Below, in pieces: positions 6,894 to 14,702 of a DNA stretch of 64,000 nucleotides. The position numbers and the translations under genes are program-made. The stretch is from Clostridia bacterium. GTDB lineage: Bacteria; Bacillota; Clostridia; Christensenellales; Borkfalkiaceae. The stretch is taken from contig JAFTHW010000001.1 in the NCBI GenBank assembly GCA_017457225.1, positions 1 through 64,000 of the forward strand, in the 5' to 3' direction. How positions within the stretch are numbered: position 1 is the stretch's first letter; every line of letters begins with the position of its first letter. Below the pieces are notes generated by a model. It ran no database searches and was not told the DNA's origin. It worked only from the letters and a program-made list of their open reading frames with translations.

Positions 6894-8057
6894 ATGAAAA
6901 AGTTTTTTACCAGCGAAAGCGTCACGGAAGGACATCCCGACAAGGTATGCGACAACATCTCCGATGGGATTCTGGACGCAATTTTAACACTTGACCCGAT
7001 GGCGAGAGCCGCGATCGAGTGCGCGGCGGCGTTCGACACCCTTTTGATTATGGGCGAAGTAACGACGACGGCGCAGATCGACTATGAAGCGAAAGCCAGA
7101 GAGATCATTCGGAACATTGGATACGATTTCGGCTCGTTCGCGTACGACAAATGCAAGATCATTACGGCGATCCATAGCCAATCTCCCGATATTGCGATGG
7201 GCGTCAACGCTTCTTTGGAAAGAAAAGAAAAGGGCGGAGACGAAGCCGATCAGCTCGGCGCAGGCGATCAGGGCTTAATGTTCGGCTACGCTTGCAGAGA
7301 AACGGAGGAGTTGATGCCTCTGACCCTCGTGCTTGCGCACAAACTCGCGTACCGTTTGACGGAAGTCCGTAAAAACGGTCTTTTACCCTATTTGCGTCCC
7401 GACGGAAAAACGCAGGTGACGGTGGAGTACGAAAACGACGTAGCCAAGAGAGTGGATACGGTCGTCGTTTCCACTCAGCACGACGCGGTAGTTTCCCAAG
7501 AGCAGATCAAAACCGACGTGAAGAAATATATCATCGCCGAAATCATTCCCGCGTCGCTTATAGACGAAAATACGAAAATTTACGTCAACCCCACGGGCAG
7601 ATTCGAGATTGGCGGACCGGAGGGGGACAGCGGTTTGACGGGCAGAAAGATCATCGTAGACACCTACGGCGGCAAATGCGCGCACGGCGGCGGAGCGTTT
7701 TCGGGCAAGGACTGTACGAAAGTGGATAGAAGCGCGGCATATTATTGTCGATATATGGCGAAAAATATGGTGGCGGCAGGGCTTGCGGACGAGTTGGAAA
7801 TCCAAGTCGCTTACGCCATCGGTGTAGCCAATCCCGTTTCGGTATTCGTAGACAGCCACGGCACGGGCAAGCTCGACGACGAAACGTTGGCGGACATTAT
7901 CGGCAAGGAGTTCGATCTCCGTCCCTATTCGATTATCAAAGCGCTTGGGCTTCGCAATCCCGTATTCGCGGCGACGGCGGCGTACGGACACTTCGGCAGA
8001 GACGGCTTTGCGTGGGAGCAAACGGACAAAGTCGACGGGTTGAAGAAATATCTGTAA
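6894..8057 (+). CDS. metK: S-adenosylmethionine synthetase
   Basis: A 387-residue cytosolic enzyme making SAM from methionine and ATP with release of phosphate and pyrophosphate. Hallmarks are the N-terminal [20 protein letters not shown], the ATP-binding [12 protein letters not shown] near residue 117, and the C-terminal-half signature [19 protein letters not shown] with its P-loop-like glycines. The length is standard (B. subtilis 400, E. coli 384). It has its own consensus promoter and structured leader, AGAGGA ahead of ATG 6894, and a strong terminator after it. SAM supplies the radical SAM enzymes encoded at both ends of this region. Confidence 0.98.
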   Translation: MKKFFTSESVTEGHPDKVCDNISDGILDAILTLDPMARAAIECAAAFDTLLIMGEVTTTAQIDYEAKAREIIRNIGYDFGSFAYDKCKIITAIHSQSPDIAMGVNASLERKEKGGDEADQLGAGDQGLMFGYACRETEELMPLTLVLAHKLAYRLTEVRKNGLLPYLRPDGKTQVTVEYENDVAKRVDTVVVSTQHDAVVSQEQIKTDVKKYIIAEIIPASLIDENTKIYVNPTGRFEIGGPEGDSGLTGRKIIVDTYGGKCAHGGGAFSGKDCTKVDRSAAYYCRYMAKNMVAAGLADELEIQVAYAIGVANPVSVFVDSHGTGKLDDETLADIIGKEFDLRPYSIIKALGLRNPVFAATAAYGHFGRDGFAWEQTDKVDGLKKYL

Positions 8058-8082
8058 AGAATATAAATGTGAACCGAACGTA

Positions 8083-8118
8083 ACGGGCGCAGCTTTCCAG
8101 CTGCGCCCGTTCTTTTTT
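8083..8118 (+). terminator. metK terminator
   Basis: A GC-rich stem CGGGCGCAGCT / AGCTGCGCCCG with a TTCC loop, followed by TTCTTTTTT. It separates metK from the convergent asnA. Confidence 0.92.
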
Positions 8119-8122
8119 GCAT

Positions 8123-9130
8123 TTATAATAGTACGATTCCGTGTTGTTTGCATACCTGCTTGGTCTCTTCGTCCCAGATCGACACCTGAACTTCCCCAAT
8201 ATGCGCCTTGCCGAGAAGGAGCATCGAAAGCCTTGATTGACCGATACCGCCGCCGATGGTTAGGGGCAGTTCGCCATTCAAAAGAGCCTTGTGAAAAGGA
8301 AGGTTTCTTCGATCATCGGCATTCGCTTTCGTGAGTTGTTCGTCGAGGGATTTCGGATCCACTCGGATTCCCATAGAGGAGATCTCCATCGCGCACTGCA
8401 GCGTTTCGTCCCAAAACAGAAGATCGCCGTTCAAAGTCCAATCGTCGTAGTCGGGAGCCCGTCCGTCGTGGGGGGTGCCCGATCTCAGTTTATCTCCGAT
8501 CTGCATAATAAACACCGTTCCGTGCTCTTTGGTAAAAGCGTTTTCCCGCTCCTTTGAAGAAAGAGTGGGGTAGGTATCTTCGAGCTCCTGCGAAGTGACG
8601 AACGTCACCGTTCGACAAAGCTGTACTCGGATTTGCGGATAGCGGCATTTGAGAAAATCGAGCGTGTCGCAAATAGCGCCTACGATTCCCCGTACCGTCT
8701 TTTGCAGATAATCGGGAGTCCTTGTTTCCGCCGTAATAATTTTTTCCCAGTCCCATTGGTCGGTATATACGGAGTGTAAATTATCCATTTCTTCGTCCCG
8801 TCGAATGGCGTTCATGTCCGTATACAACCCCTCGCCTGCGGAGAATCCGTACGTGGCGAGTGCCATTCTCTTCCATTTTGCCAAAGAATGTACGACCACC
8901 GCGTCTTTCCCCGTTTCTTTTAGATCGAACGTTACGGGGCGTTCCACGCCGTTCAAATCGTCGTTCAATCCCGTAGCGGGGTCGACGAACAGGGGCGCGG
9001 ATACGCGCTTTAAATTCAAGACGAGACACAGCCGTTCTTCAAACGTCCGTTTCAAAAGTCCGATCGCCGTTTGCGTATCGTATAATCCAAGATCGGATAC
9101 GTATCCTTTCGGAATGAATATCTTGCTCAT
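8123..9130 (-). CDS. asnA: Aspartate-ammonia ligase (asparagine synthetase A)
   Basis: A 335-residue enzyme converting aspartate, ammonia and ATP to asparagine, AMP and pyrophosphate. It is related to class II aminoacyl-tRNA synthetases. Family hallmarks seen: the N-terminal FIPKGYVSDLGLYDTQTAIG, RVSAPLFVDPATGLNDDLNG (AMP/aspartate site), the MNAIRRDEEMDNLHSVYTDQWDWEK block, and a C-terminal GGGIGQSRLSMLLLGKAHIGEVQ motif 3-like segment with the ATP-binding Arg. The start is ATG 9130 (MSKIFIPKGY), preceded by AAAGGAGG; a longer frame to 9196 exists but runs through the promoter. Length matches E. coli AsnA (330). Monocistronic. Confidence 0.96.
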   Translation of the reverse strand: MSKIFIPKGYVSDLGLYDTQTAIGLLKRTFEERLCLVLNLKRVSAPLFVDPATGLNDDLNGVERPVTFDLKETGKDAVVVHSLAKWKRMALATYGFSAGEGLYTDMNAIRRDEEMDNLHSVYTDQWDWEKIITAETRTPDYLQKTVRGIVGAICDTLDFLKCRYPQIRVQLCRTVTFVTSQELEDTYPTLSSKERENAFTKEHGTVFIMQIGDKLRSGTPHDGRAPDYDDWTLNGDLLFWDETLQCAMEISSMGIRVDPKSLDEQLTKANADDRRNLPFHKALLNGELPLTIGGGIGQSRLSMLLLGKAHIGEVQVSIWDEETKQVCKQHGIVLL

Positions 9131-9166
9131 AACCCTTTTGTCCTCCTTTGAACGAAAATTTGTATC

Positions 9167-9196
9167 AGTATAGCATATCTTTACGTCTTTTGTCAA
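9167..9196 (-). promoter_or_regulatory. asnA promoter
   Basis: Minus-strand TTGACA (9191-9196), 18-bp spacer, TATACT (9167-9172), giving a leader of about 30 nt before ATG 9130. Confidence 0.8.
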
Positions 9197-9332
9197 CGAT
9201 ATATTCTATTATAATATGCTTTTCTATCGAAAATTTCGTTTGAATTTGAGTAACAAACACGCAAAACGATAAAAGGTTCGTTCCGTATCGAAGATACGAA
9301 TGTGAAAATATGGAAAAGGGGGGAGTAAAACG

Positions 9333-9361
9333 TTGACAATGGATTTTCAGAGTGATATAAT
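9333..9361 (+). promoter_or_regulatory. Promoter of the giant lipoprotein gene
   Basis: TTGACA (9333-9338), 17-bp spacer, TATAAT (9356-9361); GGAGGT follows at 9394-9399, ahead of the start codon. Confidence 0.82.
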
Positions 9362-9407
9362 AAATAGTGTGGCGGTGGCTACAAAATAAAAACGGAGGTA
9401 ACAATCT

Positions 9408-12400
9408 GTGAAAAGTTGGTTAAAAAAGACAATTGTCAGCATTTGCAGTTTGGCGATGGGCGCAAGTATGGCGATCGCGGTAACGGGATGTATTCCTGAC
9501 AAACACACGGCGCACGTTTGGGATGCGGGCACCGTACAAACGGCTGCAACCTGTACGGAAGACGGCGTAATGAAGTATACGTGCACGTGCGGCGAAACGA
9601 AAACGGAGCCTATCGCGGCTACGGGGCACAATCTTGAGGTGGCTTCGGAGACGGCGGCTACGTGTATTAAAGACGGTCAGAAAAAAGGCGTATGTACCGC
9701 TTGCGGCGTAGAGGACGTAGAAGTTCTGCACGCAACGGGTCACGATTATGAATCGGAGGTTACGGAAGCTACTTGTACGGTAGACGGCTATACGATTTAT
9801 ACGTGTAAAAATTGCGACGACGAATACCGTGAAACGGGCGTTAGAGCAACGGGTCACAACACGACCGGCGCTACGTGGGTAGAGGGCGAAGGCGAAGAGC
9901 TGAAAGACGCAGCTACCTGTACCTATACGAAAGTAAGAACGGCGGAATGTGTTACGTGTAACGAAACGGTTGCGCAATACTATGACGTTGTAAAACACGA
10001 ATACGCGGTAGAGATCACGACGCAACCCACCTGTACGACGGCGGGCGTTAAGACATTCACCTGTGGCGGCTGTGGTGATGATTACACCGAAGAATATGTA
10101 GCGATTGCAATGGCGCATAATTTCGAGTTCGCTAGCGAAACGGAAGAAGGCGGAAAGACGATCACGACGTACGTTTGTGAATATAATGAAGCGCACACGA
10201 AGCAGGAAGTTGAATTTACCGGTCCTGTAGCGAGCGTTCCCGCGGCGATTGCAACGCAAGACGTAGCGATCAAGATGGACGCGGCTACGTTGAAGATGGA
10301 CGAAACGTTGCGTAACCAAATCAGCGGCGATGTTGAAATGAAAGCGGAAACGTTAGACGATACGACGAGCGCGACGGCAAATATGTCCAACGAAGACAAA
10401 GAACGTTTGGCAGACGCGGAAATTTTCAGCTTTGAATTGACGAGCGGCGGCGCTCCCGTTGATTTCAACGGCGGTAAAATGACGGTTACCATTCCCTACT
10501 CCTTATCCGATGGCGAAGATCCCGACGGCATCGTGATTTGGTACATTGACGATCAAACGGGTAGCGTACAAGAGTACGAAGCAACGTATGCGAACGGTTT
10601 CGCTACGTTTGAAACGACCCACTTCTCCTTCTATACGGTAGTTCGCTTGACGCCTGCAGAACGTTGCGCGAAATACGGTCACGCTTGGGCGACGTCGGTC
10701 GTTGCTCCTACGTGTACGGAAGAAGGCTTTACCTTAAAATATTGCAATAAGTGTAATACGAGTGAATACAGCAACGTAGTCGCTCCTTTGACGCATAATT
10801 ATACGTCTGAGGTAAAAGCTCCTACGTGTACGGAAAAAGGTCATACGACGTATACCTGCTCCAACTGTAACGACAAATACGTAAGCAACTACGTAAACGC
10901 AACGGCGCACAGCTACGTAGACGTAGTGACGGCTCCCACGTGTACGGCACAGGGTTATACGGTACATACCTGTAGCGTTTGTAAGAAAGGCTATACGGAT
11001 ACGTTCGTAAAAGCGCTCGGACATACGTATGCAAACGGCGCTTGTACGGTTTGCGGCGCGAAAGATCCTTCCGCTGTAACCGATATCGGTAATTTCTATT
11101 TCACGTTGGCAGAAAGCGTACTCAACGCGAACTCCTTCCTCGTAGATATGAGAGATATGGACGTGAAGATTGAACTCACAATGGTGCAGGGCGAAGACGA
11201 GATGACGATGGTGAACGAGGTCGCGTTGGATCTTTGCGAAGCGTTGGTTGGTTACGATGCAGACGGCAATATCACTGCAAAGGGTGAAATGGTCGAATCG
11301 ATGAAGACGACCTATCTTGATGCAGACGGCAACGAAATCACAGATCGCGGCATGGAAATGTCGACGGAAATGAAGTTCGTGCTTCAGGGCAATAAATTGT
11401 ACGCGTTTATGGAAATGACAGAAGACGGGTACGGTGAAGAATCGTATTCCTATCAGTCGTTTACGTTGGACGAAGAAGCGATGGCGATGATCGAAGCGAC
11501 GCTTGCAGGCGAAGAAGTTCAAGAGGTACTTACGCAGGCGAAAGTGATTTTGAGCAAGATCAAGAACGCAAGCAACAGTCCTTTGAATGCGGCGATCAGT
11601 AAAGTAGTAGAATACGTCTACACGAAGACGGAAACGGCGGACGGTTATACGTTCACGATCAATTATGACATTCTTCCCGAACTCTACACGATCGTAACGA
11701 CGAAGACGATTTCGGAAATTTACGATATGTTGTTTGGCGAAGGCGCGTATGCAGCGTTGGGGACGGATCTTGTCGCTATGCTCGATAAGACAGTAGGCAC
11801 GGCGTTGGCAGAGTTCACGACGGAAGCATTGAAGTGGGGTCTTGACGTAGAAGACGTTTACGCCCTTATCAATACCGTTATGAATATGAATACGGAAGAA
11901 GGCACAGAGCCTTTCGACGTAAGAACGATCATCGGTCAGATGAACACGATGACGGTTTGCCAGCTTTTGGATATGGCAATGGGCGCGGAAGAACCCCAGA
12001 AAGAAATGTACGTAGGTATGATCCAGTCCTACCTTGGTATGGCGGCAGAAATGACGCTCGTAGACGCCGGCACGAGCATTGCGGAAATCGTAATGAGTAT
12101 GCAGGGTCAAATGGGCGGTAACTCCGGTGGCGTTTCCGGCGGCGTTTCCGGTGGCGAAATCGTCGGCGGTGGCGTTAGCAACGAAACTGTGAAGCCTATG
12201 AACGCAACGGCAACGGAAGAAGTAGAAGATCCGATCCTTGCGTATATCAACGGCTTTGTAGAAGCGTTCGCGGCAAGCCCCGTAAGCTTCACGACGGATA
12301 AGTTCGGCGCGCTTGTTTCCGTAAACAGCAAATTGAACGTGGAAGATTACACCGTATCGGTAATGGGTTACACCGCAACGTTGAACGCAACGGGTACGAT

Positions 12401-14393
12401 GAATTACGTAATCAACGGCACGTACACGGCGGAATACGGTGACGTAATCTCCGAAATCGAAAAAGGCAAAGCGGCGCTTGCATTTGAAGACGGCGACGTG
12501 ATCCCTTGCGAATATAGAGATTATACCATCGCGGTAGTAGACGGCGTAACGTACGCAGTTCCCGAAATTACGGTGGAGGATTACCTCGAGTATGTGGAAG
12601 AGGGCGAAGAAGCTGAGTATGACGGTCAAGAATGTGTGAAAGTTCTTGCGAGATCTTATAGAGAAACGCTTGTTCTTGGCGAAGATCCTTCTTTCTCGAT
12701 GCAGAACAGTTGCAACGGTTGGAAAGAGTATTCCGTATCGTCGCAAGGTGCGGCGGAAGACACGTACGTTTGGGCGTATATCGCGTACGACAATGGCGCG
12801 AAGATGCTCGGCTACGAAGTAGCTTGGGAGAAGATGGAAGACGAGTTCGATAGTGATTACAGCGAATCGATCTACTTCTACTACAACGCAAGCGAACAGA
12901 AGTATGTAGGCGAAGAACCCCACAACTGGAAGCTTATCGAAACGAAAGAGCCCGTAGAATGCGATACGTACGGATATAAATTGTACGTATGTACGGTTTG
13001 CGGTGACCACGAAAAAGAAACGCTTTACAAGTGGCACGAAACGGAATCCGTTTACACGTTGAAAGAAGGTTCGACGACCTGCGAAGACGGCGTGATCTGC
13101 ACTTACGTATGTAAAGTATGCGGTGAGGAAACGTCTAGCTACGAAACGACTTATCACAACACGAACAAAGTGAAGGTCGAATTGACGGGCGCGGTATGCC
13201 AGAATGCGGCGATGTACTATCGTATTTGCCCTTGCGGTTACAACTTCTCCGAAGGCTACGACGAATATTACGAAGCGTATGACGAATGGATTTACCACGA
13301 TATCGTAGACGGCGATTGTCTCTTCTCGGAAATGAAAGAAGAAAGAATTGAGTTGGGTACGTTGGAAGACGGTCGTTACAGCTATTGTAAGTATACGTAC
13401 AGATGCGCGGTTACCGAATGCGGTTATACCTACGTAAAAGAAACGTGGAATGAAGACGCAGGTCAATGTCAAGTAAAATACGTTCAACAGTACACCGTAG
13501 GTTTGAAAGCGGATAGCACGTATGAAAAATTCTTAAAGACGGAAAGAATCAGCTACTCGCACAATACAACGACGAGAACGTACGAAGATGCGCAAAAAGA
13601 CGTAACGGTTACCGAATGGTATTGCCAAGATTGCGGTACGGTTACGAGTAAGAGCGGTTACAGATACGACGAATTCGGCAGAACGCTTCGTTATTGGAGT
13701 TATGACAACGGAAAAGGCTATGGCTATATTCGCGCGTACGCTCCCGATTGCTCGTACGCAGAGTATGAAATGAACGAAGACGGCTCGCAGGGTGAGTGGC
13801 AAGGCAGTGGCATCCGTCACACCGACGCATATCAGTGGGAGTGGTGGACCTATCTTAGCAGCTCTTGTACGCAGTACAACTTGGCTTACGTAGAATGCCA
13901 AGCTTGCAAGGACGTTAAATACAACGAACAAGGCGCTCCTACGGGACATTCGTTTGAATATAACAGCGAACTTGAAACGTACGTATGCCGCACGTGCGGT
14001 TTGGAGAATGCAACGGGCGTGAGTGGTAGCTTCTATCTCGAAGATATGAGGAGATACGGCGATTATAGAGTAGGTTTCTATAACAACGGCAACGTACTTG
14101 GCGAGATCTACGTAGTAGCAAACCACGGACCGAACGGCGCAGGCGTAGTTTTGGACGTAGAGTTAGACGTATTCTACTATCAGACGGGTGACTCCACGCT
14201 TGACGTAAAATGCGGTACGGTTGTGGTTGATACGGACGATATGGCAGCTGCGATCGAGGCTTTGGAAGCAAGCGGCACGACGGTAGAAACGATCAGCATC
14301 GTATTCTTGTGGGGCGATCCCATGTCGGGTGATTACAATCCCGAGACGGGCTTCTTTAGCGGCACGTATCTTGAAGAAGCGTTGACGTTCTAA
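9408..14393 (+). CDS. Giant C-x2-C repeat surface lipoprotein
   Basis: A 1661-residue secreted protein. The N-terminal signal has a lipobox (AVTGC, Cys28), so it should be lipidated by Lgt and cut by LspA, both encoded in this window. Repeats of about 45-50 residues, roughly 'AxCTxxGxxxYTCxxCGxxYxExxxAxGHxY', occupy about residues 33-235 and again about 420-560, with more degenerate copies after about 1185. Each carries a C-x2-C pair and a His, a zinc-ribbon-like pattern. An acidic helical region follows (about 560-900), then a Gly/Ser/Val linker (about 900-925). It starts at GTG 9408 after GGAGGT. Similar repeats are common in gut Bacillota surface proteins, function unknown. No sortase motif or catalytic domain is recognised. 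Confidence 0.82.
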   Translation: MKSWLKKTIVSICSLAMGASMAIAVTGCIPDKHTAHVWDAGTVQTAATCTEDGVMKYTCTCGETKTEPIAATGHNLEVASETAATCIKDGQKKGVCTACGVEDVEVLHATGHDYESEVTEATCTVDGYTIYTCKNCDDEYRETGVRATGHNTTGATWVEGEGEELKDAATCTYTKVRTAECVTCNETVAQYYDVVKHEYAVEITTQPTCTTAGVKTFTCGGCGDDYTEEYVAIAMAHNFEFASETEEGGKTITTYVCEYNEAHTKQEVEFTGPVASVPAAIATQDVAIKMDAATLKMDETLRNQISGDVEMKAETLDDTTSATANMSNEDKERLADAEIFSFELTSGGAPVDFNGGKMTVTIPYSLSDGEDPDGIVIWYIDDQTGSVQEYEATYANGFATFETTHFSFYTVVRLTPAERCAKYGHAWATSVVAPTCTEEGFTLKYCNKCNTSEYSNVVAPLTHNYTSEVKAPTCTEKGHTTYTCSNCNDKYVSNYVNATAHSYVDVVTAPTCTAQGYTVHTCSVCKKGYTDTFVKALGHTYANGACTVCGAKDPSAVTDIGNFYFTLAESVLNANSFLVDMRDMDVKIELTMVQGEDEMTMVNEVALDLCEALVGYDADGNITAKGEMVESMKTTYLDADGNEITDRGMEMSTEMKFVLQGNKLYAFMEMTEDGYGEESYSYQSFTLDEEAMAMIEATLAGEEVQEVLTQAKVILSKIKNASNSPLNAAISKVVEYVYTKTETADGYTFTINYDILPELYTIVTTKTISEIYDMLFGEGAYAALGTDLVAMLDKTVGTALAEFTTEALKWGLDVEDVYALINTVMNMNTEEGTEPFDVRTIIGQMNTMTVCQLLDMAMGAEEPQKEMYVGMIQSYLGMAAEMTLVDAGTSIAEIVMSMQGQMGGNSGGVSGGVSGGEIVGGGVSNETVKPMNATATEEVEDPILAYINGFVEAFAASPVSFTTDKFGALVSVNSKLNVEDYTVSVMGYTATLNATGTMNYVINGTYTAEYGDVISEIEKGKAALAFEDGDVIPCEYRDYTIAVVDGVTYAVPEITVEDYLEYVEEGEEAEYDGQECVKVLARSYRETLVLGEDPSFSMQNSCNGWKEYSVSSQGAAEDTYVWAYIAYDNGAKMLGYEVAWEKMEDEFDSDYSESIYFYYNASEQKYVGEEPHNWKLIETKEPVECDTYGYKLYVCTVCGDHEKETLYKWHETESVYTLKEGSTTCEDGVICTYVCKVCGEETSSYETTYHNTNKVKVELTGAVCQNAAMYYRICPCGYNFSEGYDEYYEAYDEWIYHDIVDGDCLFSEMKEERIELGTLEDGRYSYCKYTYRCAVTECGYTYVKETWNEDAGQCQVKYVQQYTVGLKADSTYEKFLKTERISYSHNTTTRTYEDAQKDVTVTEWYCQDCGTVTSKSGYRYDEFGRTLRYWSYDNGKGYGYIRAYAPDCSYAEYEMNEDGSQGEWQGSGIRHTDAYQWEWWTYLSSSCTQYNLAYVECQACKDVKYNEQGAPTGHSFEYNSELETYVCRTCGLENATGVSGSFYLEDMRRYGDYRVGFYNNGNVLGEIYVVANHGPNGAGVVLDVELDVFYYQTGDSTLDVKCGTVVVDTDDMAAAIEALEASGTTVETISIVFLWGDPMSGDYNPETGFFSGTYLEEALTF

Positions 14394-14423
14394 GTTTTTA
14401 GAGCTGAAAACTCAATAGCAAAC

Positions 14424-14463
14424 AAGCGGGGCGTAGGAAATTTCCTACGCTTCGTTTTTGTTT
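14424..14463 (+). terminator. Terminator of the lipoprotein gene
   Basis: A perfect stem GCGTAGGAAA / TTTCCTACGC (14431-14450) followed by TTCGTTTTTG. The rest of 14464-14702 holds only the weak secA promoter, an isolated TTGACA at 14522-14527 without a good partner, and the secA ribosome site. Confidence 0.85.
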
Positions 14464-14584
14464 TCGAGGATTTCCCCTTTTCCGTCTAAACGGAGAAAAA
14501 AGGGGTTATATATAAAGAAAGTTGACAAATTTTCTCAATCGTGGGAGTTTGTAAGATTTTTTATGCGAAAGGGCTTAAAAACGC

Positions 14585-14613
14585 TTTCATTTTCCGCGGA
14601 AATATTGTAAAAT
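14585..14613 (+). promoter_or_regulatory. Possible secA promoter
   Basis: TTTCAT (14585-14590), 17-bp spacer, TAAAAT (14608-14613). A weak match, but the best-placed pair ahead of secA. Confidence 0.35.
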
Positions 14614-14702
14614 ATAAGATAGGGTATTCTAGAGTATTGCGGTCATTTTTCCGCGACTCCCCCGACCAGAAAAAAGTAAAATAAATCTATCGGAGATTTC
14701 TA

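Noticed and set aside
9165..9404. 79-codon minus-strand ORF upstream of asnA
   Set aside because: Overlaps both the asnA and the lipoprotein promoters; composition is not coding-like.
10734..13487. 917-codon open frame antisense to the giant lipoprotein
   Set aside because: Produced by the codon bias of the sense gene; the translation is His/Arg/Phe-rich with no domain, and there is no promoter or ribosome site.
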